Shown: positions 7,098 to 16,992, counted from the stretch's first letter. The stretch is 31,158 bases of DNA from DASZHJ01 sp035541215 (GCA_035541215.1 DATKNV010000231.1:1-31158); one strand, 5' to 3'. Program-made: numbers and translations. The notes: generated from the sequence alone by a model not told the origin.

Positions 7098-8696
7098 ATG
7101 GCGAGGGTGCGGAATTCGATCTGGCGCGGTGTTGCGGCGGCGGCGGTGGCGGCGGCGCTGCTCGCGCCGGGCGCGGGACATGCCCAGGGTTCGGGCAAGA
7201 CGCTCAGTTTCATTCCAGAGGCCGACCTCAGGAGCCTCGATCCCATCTGGACCACCGCCTACATCACCCGCAACTACGGCTACATGGTCTACGACACGCT
7301 CTTTGCGCTGGACGAGAACTTCAAGGTCCAGCCGCAGATGGTCGACACCTGGAAGATCAGCGACGACAAGCTCACCTACACCTTCACGCTCCGCGACGGC
7401 CTCAAATGGCATGACGGCAAGCCCGTGCGCTCCGCCGACTGCATCGCCTCGCTCGATCGCTGGATGAAGCGGGACGTGCTGGGCCAGTCGATCCCGCCCG
7501 TCCTCGGCGAGATGAAGGCGATCGACGACAAGACTTTCCAGATCGTCCTGAAGAAGCCCTTCCCGCTGCTCTTGGAGGCGATCGGCAAGCTCTCGAGCAA
7601 CGTCCCCTTCATGATGCCCGAGGCGGTCGCTAAGACCGACGCCAACACGCAGATCAAGGAATCGATCGGCTCCGGTCCCTTCAAGTTCGTGGCCTCCGAG
7701 TGGAAGCCCGGCGCCAAGGCGGTCTTCGTGAAGAACCCCGACTACGTCCCGCGCAAGGAGCCGCCGAGCTGGGCCGCCGGCGGCAAAGTCGTGAAGGTCG
7801 ACCGCGTCGAATGGGACTACATCCCCGATCCCCAGACGGCCGCCAATGCGCTGGGCCAAGGCGAGGTCGACTGGTGGCAGCAGCTTCCGCAGGACCTGGT
7901 GCCGCTCCTCGCCGCGAACAAGGAGGTGACGGTCACCTCCGTCGATCCCCTCGGCAGCATCGGCGTGCTCCGCTTCAACCACGAGCAGCCGCCCTTCAAC
8001 AATCCGAAGATGCGCCAGGCGGTGGAGCTGGTGATCGACCAGAAGGAGATGATGACCGCGCTCGCGGGCGATCCCAAATATTGGCGCACCTGCTACTCCT
8101 ACTTCTCCTGCGGCACGCCCATGGCGAGCGACGCCGCGAACGCGCCGCTCGCGGGCAAGCGCGACTTCGAGAAGGCGAAGGCGCTCATCAAGGAGGCGGG
8201 CTACAACGGCGAGAAAATCGTGGTGATGACCGCGACCGACCAGCCCATCGTCAACGCGCAGGCGCTGGTGACGATGGAGACGCTGAAGAAGCTCGGCATC
8301 AACGCGGAGCTCGCGGCGATGGATTGGGGCACGCTCATCACGCGCCGCGCCTCGCACGAGCCCGTCGACAAGGGCGGCTGGAACATCTTCTTCACCTGGT
8401 TCGTGGCGCCGGACATGGCGAACCCCGCGCTCAACGCGGCGCTCCGCGGCAACGGCGCCAAGGCCTGGTTCGGCTGGCCCAACGATCCCAAGATCGAGGA
8501 GCTCCGCGACCAGTGGTTCGCCGCGCCCGATCTCGCGGCACAGAAGAAGGTCGCGGAGCAGATCCAGGCCGAGGCCTTCGAGAGCGTCCCCTACGTTCCC
8601 ACGGGCATGTTCGTGATCCCGACGGCCTTCCGGAAGAACCTCAAGGGCGTGATCGTGGCGCCGGTCGTCTTCCTCTGGAACGTCGAGAAGGGCTGA
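7098..8696 (+). CDS. ABC importer substrate-binding protein, dipeptide/oligopeptide (DppA-like)
   Basis: A 532-residue periplasmic binding protein of the SBP_bac_5 (peptide/nickel) family. The N-terminus is a signal peptide: basic n-region, an Ala-rich core and a cleavage site after GHA, about residue 26. The mature protein opens with SFIPEADLRSLDPIW and continues with DTLFALDENF, TFTLRDGLKWHDGKPV and GSGPFKFV, all family landmarks. It is the first gene of a nine-gene operon that continues with two permeases, two ATPases and four enzymes. Members of this family bind peptides, opines, glutathione, nickel chelates or other small amides. Given the downstream carbamoylases, an N-carbamoyl or N-acyl amino acid or a small amide is a reasonable guess, but ligand specificity cannot be read here. 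Confidence 0.93.
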   Translation: MARVRNSIWRGVAAAAVAAALLAPGAGHAQGSGKTLSFIPEADLRSLDPIWTTAYITRNYGYMVYDTLFALDENFKVQPQMVDTWKISDDKLTYTFTLRDGLKWHDGKPVRSADCIASLDRWMKRDVLGQSIPPVLGEMKAIDDKTFQIVLKKPFPLLLEAIGKLSSNVPFMMPEAVAKTDANTQIKESIGSGPFKFVASEWKPGAKAVFVKNPDYVPRKEPPSWAAGGKVVKVDRVEWDYIPDPQTAANALGQGEVDWWQQLPQDLVPLLAANKEVTVTSVDPLGSIGVLRFNHEQPPFNNPKMRQAVELVIDQKEMMTALAGDPKYWRTCYSYFSCGTPMASDAANAPLAGKRDFEKAKALIKEAGYNGEKIVVMTATDQPIVNAQALVTMETLKKLGINAELAAMDWGTLITRRASHEPVDKGGWNIFFTWFVAPDMANPALNAALRGNGAKAWFGWPNDPKIEELRDQWFAAPDLAAQKKVAEQIQAEAFESVPYVPTGMFVIPTAFRKNLKGVIVAPVVFLWNVEKG

Positions 8697-8715
8697 GTCG
8701 CCCGGACGGGGCAAT

Positions 8716-9657
8716 TTGCTCGCATACATCGTTCGCAGGCTGGTCGCGACCATTCCCGTGATGGGGGTGGTCGCGATCTTCGTCTTCTCGCTCCTTTATC
8801 TCGCGCCCGGCGACCCCGCAGCGGTGATCGCCGGAGACCTCGCGACCGCCGACGACATCGCCCGCATCCATCATCAGCTCGGCCTCGACGAGCCCTTCCT
8901 GGTGCGGTTCGGAACCTGGGCATGGAGCGTCGTCCACGGCGATCTCGGCATCTCCATCTTCACCAATCTCCCGGTCACGAAGCTCATTGCGCAACGGCTC
9001 GAGCCGACGGCGGCGCTCACCGTCAGCACGCTCATCCTCTCGGTGCTGCTGGCCGTGCCGATGGGCGTGATAGCGTCGTGGCGCGTCGGCACCTGGGTAG
9101 ACCGAGCCGTCATGGGTTTCGCAGTCCTCGGCTTTTCGGTCCCGCCCTTCGTGCTGGCCTATGTGCTGATCCTCGTCTTCGCCGTCTACTTCGATTGGTT
9201 CCCCGTGCAGGGCTATGCGAGCATCGCCGACGGCTTGGTGCCTTTTCTCCGGCATCTGGTGCTGCCCTCGACGGCGCTCGGGCTCATCTACGCCGCGCTC
9301 ATCGCGCGCATCACCCGCACCAGCATGCTCGAGGTGCTGAGCCAGGATTACATCCGCACGGCGCATGCCAAAGGCCTTGCGAGCCGCGAAGTGCTCGTGA
9401 GCCATGCTCTCAAGAACGCGGCCGTTCCCATCGCCACCATCGTCGGGATCGGCGTGGCGCTGCTGATCGGCGGGGTCATCGTCACGGAGACCGTGTTTGC
9501 GATCCCCGGCATCGGCCGCCTCACGGTCGACGCGATCCTCCGGCGCGACTATCCGATCATCCAGGGCGTGGTGCTGCTCTTCTCGGCGGCCTACGTGATC
9601 GTCAATCTCCTGGTCGATCTCAGCTACACCCTGCTCGATCCCCGCGTGAGGTATTGA
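8716..9657 (+). CDS. ABC importer permease (DppB-like)
   Basis: Inner-membrane subunit of the peptide-type importer, 313 residues with about six transmembrane helices. The N-terminus MLAYIVRRLVATIPVMGVV is the standard DppB start (first helix following a basic stretch), followed by YLAPGDPA. The coupling EAA loop is at HALKNAAVPIATIVGIG, followed by VIVTETVFAIPGIGRL, diagnostic for the DppB branch. The start codon is TTG at 8716, 19 bases after the binding-protein stop. It pairs with the next gene to form the membrane channel. Confidence 0.93.
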   Translation: MLAYIVRRLVATIPVMGVVAIFVFSLLYLAPGDPAAVIAGDLATADDIARIHHQLGLDEPFLVRFGTWAWSVVHGDLGISIFTNLPVTKLIAQRLEPTAALTVSTLILSVLLAVPMGVIASWRVGTWVDRAVMGFAVLGFSVPPFVLAYVLILVFAVYFDWFPVQGYASIADGLVPFLRHLVLPSTALGLIYAALIARITRTSMLEVLSQDYIRTAHAKGLASREVLVSHALKNAAVPIATIVGIGVALLIGGVIVTETVFAIPGIGRLTVDAILRRDYPIIQGVVLLFSAAYVIVNLLVDLSYTLLDPRVRY

Positions 9658-9661
9658 GAGC

Positions 9662-10549
9662 ATGACCGACGCGCCCATCGAGCTCGAAGCCTCGCTCATC
9701 GCCCGCCGCCAGTCGCGGCATCCCCTTCTCGAGGCGGTGCGCCGGCACCCCACGGTCGCCTTGGGTTCCGTCATCCTGCTGGCGATGGTGCTGATCGCGT
9801 TCCTGGCGCCGTTCCTGGGCACCGTCGATCCGCAGGCGCTGTCGCCGATCCGGCGGCTACGGTTTCCGCAGGCGGCCAACTGGTTCGGCACCGACATGCT
9901 GGGACGCGACGTTTACAGCCGCGTGATCTTCGGCAGCCGCATTTCCCTTGAAGTCGGGTTGAGCGTCGCCTTGCTCAGCACCGCCATCGGCCTCGCCATC
10001 GGCCTCGTCACGGGATTCAGCCGCATCGCCGACGGCAGCGTCATGCGCGTCATGGACGGGCTCATGTCGATCCCGCCGGTGCTGCTGGCGATCGCGCTCA
10101 TGGCGCTGACGCGGGCGAGCGTCGGCAACGTGATCCTCGCGATTGCGGTCTCGGAGGTGCCGCGTGTGACGCGGCTCGTGCGCGGCGTGGTCTTGACGCT
10201 CCGCGAGCAGCCCTTCGTCGAGGCCGCGACCGCCGCGGGAACCGGCTTCTTCAGGACGCTCTGGCGCCACATCCTGCCCAATACGGTGGCGCCGATCCTC
10301 GTCCAGGGCACTTTCATCTGCGCCTCCGCCATGATCACCGAGGCGACGCTCTCCTTCATCGGCGCGGGCACGCCGCCGAACATCCCGAGCTGGGGCAACA
10401 TCATGGCGGAAGGGCGAAGCCTCTTCCAGGTTGCCCCCTACGTCGTCCTGTTCCCGGCGGCCTTCCTCTCGGTGACGGTGCTTGCGGTCAATCTCGTCGG
10501 CGACGGGCTGCGCGACGCGCTCGATCCGCGCCTGCAGCGGCGGATGTGA
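9662..10549 (+). CDS. ABC importer permease (DppC-like)
   Basis: Second membrane subunit of the importer, 295 residues. It has the DppC-type N-terminal cytoplasmic segment, a first helix (about 35-55), the family motif NWFGTDMLGRDVYSRVIFG, and the EAA loop HILPNTVAPILVQ followed by EATLSFIGAGTPPNIPSWG, which is characteristic of DppC/OppC. It starts 4 bases after the DppB-like gene and ends 7 bases before the first ATPase. Confidence 0.93.
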   Translation: MTDAPIELEASLIARRQSRHPLLEAVRRHPTVALGSVILLAMVLIAFLAPFLGTVDPQALSPIRRLRFPQAANWFGTDMLGRDVYSRVIFGSRISLEVGLSVALLSTAIGLAIGLVTGFSRIADGSVMRVMDGLMSIPPVLLAIALMALTRASVGNVILAIAVSEVPRVTRLVRGVVLTLREQPFVEAATAAGTGFFRTLWRHILPNTVAPILVQGTFICASAMITEATLSFIGAGTPPNIPSWGNIMAEGRSLFQVAPYVVLFPAAFLSVTVLAVNLVGDGLRDALDPRLQRRM

Positions 10550-10556
10550 GCGGCCC

Positions 10557-11596
<1,040 letters not shown>

Positions 11597-11600
<4 letters not shown>

Positions 11601-12604
11601 CCGTGGCGCCGCTCCTCGAGGTCCGCGGACTTAAAAAGCATTTCCCCGTGCGCAGGGGAATGCTCGCGCGCACCGCGGGCTGGGTTTACGCCGTCGACGG
11701 CGTCGATTTCGAGATCGGTGCCGGCGAGACCCTGGGGCTCGTGGGCGAGTCCGGGTGCGGCAAATCGACGGTGGGAAAGACAATTCTCCGGCTCGTCGAG
11801 CCCACCGCCGGCACCGTCACGCTCAAGGGGAAGCGCATCGACAATCTCGGCCGCGCGGAGATGCGGCCCCATCGCCGCGAGCTCCAGATCGTGTTTCAGG
11901 ATCCCTACTCGTCCCTCAACCCGCGGCTCTCCGCGGGCGAGATCGTGGCGGAGCCGCTCACCAACTACGGCGTCGCCAAGGGCGCGGAGCTGCGCGAGCG
12001 CGTGGCCCAGCTCTTCGCCAAGGTCGGATTGCGCGAGGACGCGATGCCGCGCTTCCCGCACGAGTTCTCCGGCGGCCAGCGCCAGCGCATCGGCATCGCC
12101 CGCGCGCTCGCGCTCAACCCGAGCCTCATCGTCTGCGACGAGCCCGTCTCCGCCCTCGACGTCTCCGTGCAGGCGCAGGTGATCAACCTGCTTCGCGACC
12201 TCCAGCGCGAGCTCGGCCTCTCCTACCTCTTCGTCGCGCACGATCTCGCGGTGGTCGAGCACACGAGCCACCGCATTGCGGTCATGTATCTCGGCAAGAT
12301 CGTGGAGCTCACCGACCGCGATTCCCTCTTCGCGGAGCCGCTCCATCCCTATACCGAGGCGCTGCTCTCGGCGGTGCCGACGCCCGATCCCGAGGCGCAG
12401 CGGAAGCGCATCATCCTCGCGGGCGACGTGCCGAGCCCGATCAATCCGCCCTCGGGCTGCCGCTTCCACACGCGCTGCCCCTACGCCGAGGCGCGCTGCC
12501 GCACGGAGGAGCCGGTCATGCGCGAGGTGAAGCCCGGGCACCGCGTGGCATGTCATCTCCGCAGCGTCGATCGCGCGGCCTTCGCCGGGGTGAAGCCATC
12601 ATGA
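11597..12604 (+). CDS. ABC importer ATPase (DppF-like)
   Basis: Second nucleotide-binding subunit, 335 residues, starting at GTG 11597, which overlaps the previous stop codon. It opens with TVAPLLEVRGLKKHFPV. Walker A is GESGCGKST, the signature FSGGQRQR, Walker B LIVCDEPVSALD and the H-loop VAHDLAVVEH. The C-terminal CRFHTRCPYAEARC motif is typical of DppF/OppF. It overlaps the next gene (M20 hydrolase) by ATGA, which ties the importer directly to the hydrolase in translation. Confidence 0.92.
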
Positions 12605-13833
12605 GCGCCGGCAACCTCCGCATCAATTGGCCGCGGCTCAAGGCGCGGCTCGACCGTCTCGCGGAGATCGGCGCCGGCGAGAACGGCGCCTGCTGCCGCC
12701 TCGCGCTCACCGACGACGACAGGGCGGGCCGCGATCTCGTTCTCGGCTGGATGCGCGAGCTCGGGCTCGAGGTGCGGGTCGACGCCATCGGCAACGTCAT
12801 CGCGCTCAGAAGGGGCAGCGAGGATCTGCCGCCGGCGATGAGCGGCTCGCACATCGACACCGTCCGCACCGGCGGGCGCTACGACGGCAATTACGGCGTG
12901 CTCGGCGCGCTCGAGGTGCTGCAGACCCTCGACGAGGCCGGCATCGTCACGCGCCGGCCGCTCGCCGTCGGCATCTTCACCAACGAGGAGGGCGCGCGCT
13001 TCCAGCCGGACATGCTGGGCTCGCTCGTCTATGTGGGCGGCCTCTCGCTCGCGGACGCGCTCGAGGCACGCGCGATCGATGGCGCCAGGCTCGGCGACGA
13101 GCTCGAGCGTATCGGCTATGCCGGCGACGCCGAGCCCGGTGCCATCAAGCCGCATGCCTTCGTCGAGCTGCACATCGAGCAGGGACCCGTGCTCGACGCC
13201 GAGGGCATCGTCATCGGCGCGGTCGAGGATCTCCAGGGGATTTCCTGGCAGGAGCTGAAGATCACGGGACAGTCGAACCACGCGGGCACCACGCCCATGC
13301 GGCTCCGGCGCGACGCGGGCTACGCCGCGGCGGCGGTCGCGAATTTCGTGCGGGAGCTGGCACGCGAGCTCGGCGGCGCGCAGGTCGGCACGGTCGGCGC
13401 GATCGAGCTGCACCCGAACCTCATCAACGTGATCGCCGCGCGCGCCAAGCTCACCGTCGATCTCCGCAACACCGACGAGGCGGTCCTGCAGGAGGCGGAG
13501 CGGCGCCTCGCGCGCTTCCTCGAGGGTCTCGCCGAGAGCGAGAGCGTCGCGATCGAGGCGCGCCGCCTCGCCCGCTTCGAGCCCGTCACCTTCGACCGCG
13601 GGATCGTCGAGGCGATCGAGGCGACGGCGGGCGAGCTCGGCTTCTCGCACCGCCGCATGACCTCGGGCGCGGGGCACGACGCGCAGATGCTCGCGCGTCT
13701 TTGTCCCACCGCCATGATCTTCGTCCCCAGCGTCAAGGGCATCAGCCATAATCCCGCCGAGCACACGGACGCGAAGGATCTGGAAGCGGGAGCGAATGTG
13801 CTGTTGCATACGCTGCTGAAGCTCGCGAGCTGA
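12601..13833 (+). CDS. N-carbamoyl-L-amino-acid hydrolase / Zn-dependent hydrolase (M20 hydantoinase-carbamoylase family)
   Basis: A 410-residue M20-type amidohydrolase of the hydantoinase/carbamoylase branch, which removes the carbamoyl group from N-carbamoyl-L-amino acids (relatives act on ureidoglycolate, allantoate or beta-ureidopropionate). Metal ligands in order: H84 in SGSHIDTV, D95 in GGRYDGNYGV, E129/E130 in TNEEGARF, H191 in LHIEQGPVLD and H383 in SHNPAEHT. H227 in GQSNHAGTTPM, N276 and R289 in LTVDLRN match by motif and spacing the substrate carboxylate-binding residues known from L-carbamoylases, so a carboxylate-bearing substrate is expected. ATG 12601 overlaps the ATPase stop by 4 bases. 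The exact substrate is not determinable; L-carbamoylase is the best family-level call. Confidence 0.85.
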   Translation: MSAGNLRINWPRLKARLDRLAEIGAGENGACCRLALTDDDRAGRDLVLGWMRELGLEVRVDAIGNVIALRRGSEDLPPAMSGSHIDTVRTGGRYDGNYGVLGALEVLQTLDEAGIVTRRPLAVGIFTNEEGARFQPDMLGSLVYVGGLSLADALEARAIDGARLGDELERIGYAGDAEPGAIKPHAFVELHIEQGPVLDAEGIVIGAVEDLQGISWQELKITGQSNHAGTTPMRLRRDAGYAAAAVANFVRELARELGGAQVGTVGAIELHPNLINVIAARAKLTVDLRNTDEAVLQEAERRLARFLEGLAESESVAIEARRLARFEPVTFDRGIVEAIEATAGELGFSHRRMTSGAGHDAQMLARLCPTAMIFVPSVKGISHNPAEHTDAKDLEAGANVLLHTLLKLAS

Positions 13834-13854
13834 CCAGGGCAGGGAGTCCTCCAG

Positions 13855-14790
13855 ATGACCCGCATCGTCACCGTCGGCGCGGCCCAGATGGGGCCGATCA
13901 ACCGCAACCACTCGCGCGGCCAGGTTGTGCGCCGGCTCCTCGATCTCATGGAGCGCGCGCATGCCATGGGCTGCGACCTCGTGGTCTATCCGGAGCTCAC
14001 GCTCACGACTTTCTTCCCGCGCTGGTTCATGGCGGATCAGGCGGAGATCGACTCGTTCTTCGAGAAGGAGATGCCCGGACCGGAGACGCAGCCGCTCTTC
14101 GAGGCGTCGGCGAAGCTCGGCGTCGGCTTCTACCTCGGCTATGCCGAGCTCGCGCAGGAGGAGGGCCGCACGCGGCGCTTCAACACGGCGGTGCTCGTCG
14201 ACAAGTCCGGGAAGATCGTGGGCAAGTACCGCAAGGTGCATCTCCCCGGCCATTCCGAGCACGAGCCCTGGCGCGCCTTCCAGCATCTGGAGAAGCGCTA
14301 CTTCGAGATCGGCAATCTCGGATTTCCCGTCCATCGCAGCATGGGCGGGCTCATGGGCATGTGCATCTGCAACGACCGCCGTTGGCCCGAGGTCTATCGC
14401 GTCATGGGATTGCAGGGCGCGGAGCTCGTGCTCGTGGGCTACAATACGCCCATGCACAACCCGCCCGCGCCCGAGCACGACGCGCTCTCCAACTTCCACA
14501 ACCATCTGGTCATGCAGTCCGGCGCCTATCAGAACGGCACCTGGGTCGTGGGCGTCGCCAAGTGCGGGGTCGAGGAGGGCGTGCTGCAGATCGGGCAGAG
14601 CGCGATCATCGCGCCTTCCGGCGAGATCGCGGCGCAGGCGACGAGCCTCGAGGACGAGCTCGTGGTCGCCCGCTGCGATCTCGATGCGACGCGCTCCTAC
14701 AAGACCACCATCTTCAACTTCGAGAAGCACCGCCAGCCCGAGGCCTATCGCATGATCGTCGAGCGCAAGGGCGCGGTGCCGCCGCCCTGA
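13855..14790 (+). CDS. N-carbamoyl-D-amino-acid hydrolase (nitrilase superfamily)
   Basis: A 311-residue carbon-nitrogen hydrolase. The catalytic residues Glu47 (VYPELTLTTFFPRW), Lys127 (YRKVHLPG) and Cys172 (CICNDRRWPE) fall at the same residue numbers as in the well-studied Agrobacterium D-carbamoylase. The surrounding wording, including HEPWRAFQHLEKRYF, is that of the D-carbamoylase branch rather than of beta-ureidopropionases or nitrilases. The reaction would be N-carbamoyl-D-amino acid to D-amino acid, CO2 and ammonia. It starts 21 bases after the M20 hydrolase, with GGGAG as ribosome site. Next to an L-type carbamoylase this gives the operon hydrolases of both stereochemical classes. 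The next gene encodes a D-amino-acid PLP enzyme, a natural acceptor for its product. Confidence 0.9.
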   Translation: MTRIVTVGAAQMGPINRNHSRGQVVRRLLDLMERAHAMGCDLVVYPELTLTTFFPRWFMADQAEIDSFFEKEMPGPETQPLFEASAKLGVGFYLGYAELAQEEGRTRRFNTAVLVDKSGKIVGKYRKVHLPGHSEHEPWRAFQHLEKRYFEIGNLGFPVHRSMGGLMGMCICNDRRWPEVYRVMGLQGAELVLVGYNTPMHNPPAPEHDALSNFHNHLVMQSGAYQNGTWVVGVAKCGVEEGVLQIGQSAIIAPSGEIAAQATSLEDELVVARCDLDATRSYKTTIFNFEKHRQPEAYRMIVERKGAVPPP

Positions 14791-14803
14791 GGAGATTGCC
14801 TGC

Positions 14804-15946
14804 ATGACCGGCCTCGGCCCCAACGAAGCGCTGATCGGCGTCAAGGGATCGCGCGCGGAGCTCGACACGCCCGCCCTCCTGATCGACCTCGACGCGATGG
14901 AGCGAAACCTCGCGGCGATGGCCGCCCATGCGCGCGCCGTGGGCGTGGCGCTCCGCCCGCACGCGAAGACCCACAAGTCGCTGCGCATCGCGCGGCTCCA
15001 GGTGGAGGCGGGCGCGCTCGGCGTCTGCTGCGCCACCATGGGCGAGGCGGAAGTGATGGTCGGCGGCGGCATCCCCGGCGTCCACATCACCTCGCCGCAG
15101 GTGACGCGCTCGAAGATCGCGCGGCTCGTCGCGCTCAACGCCCGCGACCATCGTGGGTTCTCGGTCGTGGTCGACAACCCCGGCAACCTCGCCGTGATCG
15201 AGCGCGCCACGCGCGAGGCCGCGAAGCCGCTCGACGTGATCGTGGACTTCTACGCCAATCACGGCCGCACCGGCGCCGCTTCCGAAGCCGACGTCGTCGC
15301 TCTCGCCAAGACCGTCGCGGCCTCCCCGGCGCTTCGGATGCGCGGCATCCAGGCCTATGGCGGAAACCTCCAGCACATCGCCTCGCGCGAGGAGCGGCGC
15401 GGCAAGACCCTGGAGATGCTGAAGCGCGTGCGCGCGATCGTGGAGATGCTGCGGGCCGAGGGCATTCCGGTACCCGTCGTCACCGGCGCCGGCACCGGGA
15501 CCTTCGATCTCGATCCCGAGGCGCGCGTCTTCACGGAGCTTCAAGTCGGCTCCTACCTCTTCATGGACGTGGACTATCAGCGCGCGCTCAGGGACGGGCG
15601 CAACACGCCGCCTTTCGAGACCGCGCTCTTCGTCCAGGCCGCGGTCGTCAGCAACAACGCCCTGGGCTACGTCACCTGCGACGCCGGCCTCAAATGCTTC
15701 GCCACCGAGAACTACAAGCCGGAGATCGCGAGCGGCGCGCCCGAGGGCTCGACCTACACCTGGTTCGGCGACGAGCACGGCCGGCTGATCCTGCCGGAGG
15801 GCGCGGCGAAGCCCGCGCTCGGCACGCGCGTCGAATGCGTGACGCCGCATTGCGACCCCACGGTCAACCTGCACGACTTCTATCATTGCGTCCGCGGCGA
15901 CACCCTCGTGGACATCTGGCCGGTGGACGCCCGCGGCAAGCGGTGA
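14804..15946 (+). CDS. D-threonine aldolase-like / DSD1-family PLP enzyme
   Basis: A 380-residue fold-type III (alanine-racemase-like) PLP enzyme of the D-threonine aldolase / D-serine dehydratase family. The PLP lysine is Lys55 in RPHAKTHKS. GGNLQHI and GAGTGTFD follow as phosphate-binding elements, and a C-terminal metal site is seen as His349-Cys350-Asp351 in TPHCDPTVN. A His-x-Asp pair is the pattern I recall for D-threonine aldolase, whereas D-serine dehydratase uses His-x-Cys, so an aldolase cleaving D-beta-hydroxy amino acids to glycine plus an aldehyde is favoured. D-3-hydroxyaspartate cleavage or dehydration is also possible. It lies 13 bases after the D-carbamoylase, so it probably consumes that enzyme's product. 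Confidence 0.85.
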   Translation: MTGLGPNEALIGVKGSRAELDTPALLIDLDAMERNLAAMAAHARAVGVALRPHAKTHKSLRIARLQVEAGALGVCCATMGEAEVMVGGGIPGVHITSPQVTRSKIARLVALNARDHRGFSVVVDNPGNLAVIERATREAAKPLDVIVDFYANHGRTGAASEADVVALAKTVAASPALRMRGIQAYGGNLQHIASREERRGKTLEMLKRVRAIVEMLRAEGIPVPVVTGAGTGTFDLDPEARVFTELQVGSYLFMDVDYQRALRDGRNTPPFETALFVQAAVVSNNALGYVTCDAGLKCFATENYKPEIASGAPEGSTYTWFGDEHGRLILPEGAAKPALGTRVECVTPHCDPTVNLHDFYHCVRGDTLVDIWPVDARGKR

Positions 15947-15953
15947 GCAAGGT

Positions 15954-16586
15954 ATGCCCGATTTCGATGACGCCTTCCGGACCGGCCTCGTCGAGCTCCT
16001 GACCTGGCGGCGCGACGTCCGCCGCTTTCGCAGCGCCGCCCTTCCGGAGGGCCTGATCGAGCGCCTTCTCGACGGCGCCGCGCTCGCGCCCTCCGTCGGC
16101 TTGAGCCAGCCCTGGCGCTTCGTCCTCGTCGAGGACGCCGCCCGCCGCGCCGCCGTGCGCGCGAATTTCGAGCGCGCGAACGCCGAGGCGCTCGCGGCCT
16201 ATGCGGGCGACGAGGCCGGGCGGTACGCGCGGCTCAAGCTCGCTGGCCTCGACGAGGCGCCGGTGCACTTGGCCGTCTTTGCGGACCGCTCGACCGTCCA
16301 GGGCCGCGGTCTCGGCCGGCAGACCATGCCGGAGACGATCGAATACTCCGCGGTGATCGCGATCCACACGCTCTGGCTCCTTGCGCGCGCCCATGGCGTG
16401 GGCATGGGCTGGGTCTCGATCCTCGACCCGCTCGAGCTCGTGCGGACGCTCGACGTGCCGGCGGCGTGGTCGCTCGTGGCTTATCTTTGCCTGGGCTATC
16501 CCGCGGAGACCGACGACACGCCGGCGCTCGAGCGGCAGGGCTGGGAGCGCCGGCGCGCGCGGGAGAGCTTCCTGCTGCGCCGCTGA
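15954..16586 (+). CDS. bluB: 5,6-dimethylbenzimidazole synthase BluB
   Basis: A 210-residue flavin enzyme of the nitroreductase fold that breaks down reduced FMN with oxygen to 5,6-dimethylbenzimidazole, the lower ligand of cobalamin. The BluB hallmarks are present: WRRDVRRF, LAPSVGLSQPWRF, LAGLDEAPVHLAVF, GLGRQTMPETIEYS, GVGMGWVSILD and LCLGYP. Asp21 and Ser155 correspond by motif to the two residues that distinguish BluB from ordinary nitroreductases. It starts 7 bases after the PLP enzyme and is the last gene of the operon, an odd place for a cobalamin gene, since no other cob gene is visible. It ends 10 bases from the convergent ridA. Confidence 0.92.
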   Translation: MPDFDDAFRTGLVELLTWRRDVRRFRSAALPEGLIERLLDGAALAPSVGLSQPWRFVLVEDAARRAAVRANFERANAEALAAYAGDEAGRYARLKLAGLDEAPVHLAVFADRSTVQGRGLGRQTMPETIEYSAVIAIHTLWLLARAHGVGMGWVSILDPLELVRTLDVPAAWSLVAYLCLGYPAETDDTPALERQGWERRRARESFLLRR

Positions 16587-16596
16587 GCTCGCGGGA

Positions 16597-16977
16597 TCAA
16601 GCCTTGGCGGCGACCGCCTCGATCTCGACGAGCCAGGCGGGAATGGCGAGCCGCTTCGCTACCACCAGCGTCGAAGCCGGCCGGAAATCGCCGAGATGCT
16701 TCGCGCGTCCCTTGCGATAGCCCTCGATGTGGTTCTCGTCCACGAGATAGGTCGTGATCTTCACGACGTTCTCCATGCTCATGCCCGCGCTCGCGAGCAC
16801 GGCCTTGAGATTCTCCCAGGCCTGATCGGTCTGAGCCTCGATGCCCTCGCGAGGCTTGCCGTCCTTCGCAGCGCCGACCTGGCCGGAGATGTAGAGCCAG
16901 CGGGCATTCGCGGGCACCTCGATGCCGTGGCTGTAGGTGGGGCCCGGAAAGACGCTGGGGGGATTGTGGATCTTCAT
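16597..16977 (-). CDS. RidA-family (YjgF/Rid) protein
   Basis: A 126-residue member of the RidA/YjgF/RutC family, which forms trimers with active sites between subunits and hydrolyses reactive enamine/imine intermediates. Landmarks: PTYSHGIEVP, LYISGQVG, QAWENLKAVLASAGM, VVKITTYLVD and FRPASTLVV. The key arginine is Arg99, and Glu120 fits the conserved acidic position, so imine deaminase activity is plausible. It starts 15 bases after livF with GGAG before the ATG and is the last gene of the liv operon. The link to the importer suggests an amine or amino-acid substrate whose breakdown forms an imine. It may not be RidA itself but one of the other Rid subgroups. Confidence 0.88.
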   Translation of the reverse strand: MKIHNPPSVFPGPTYSHGIEVPANARWLYISGQVGAAKDGKPREGIEAQTDQAWENLKAVLASAGMSMENVVKITTYLVDENHIEGYRKGRAKHLGDFRPASTLVVAKRLAIPAWLVEIEAVAAKA

Positions 16978-16992
16978 GGCTTTCTGCTCCGG

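Noticed and set aside
5278..7467. A 729-codon plus-strand open frame opposite the MBL/amidase genes
   Set aside because: It runs through the promoter region and into the DppA-like gene out of frame; low-complexity Arg/Ala/Gly text and no motif.
6906..8753. A 615-codon open frame on the minus strand, opposite the DppA-like gene
   Set aside because: The opposite strand encodes a binding protein with signal peptide and family motifs; the frame is rich in Arg/Asp/Glu/Val without recognisable domains, a usual by-product of high GC3.
12553..15210. An 885-codon minus-strand open frame opposite the two carbamoylases and part of the PLP-enzyme gene
   Set aside because: It crosses three well-supported plus-strand genes and has no domain signature; it is a GC-driven shadow frame.
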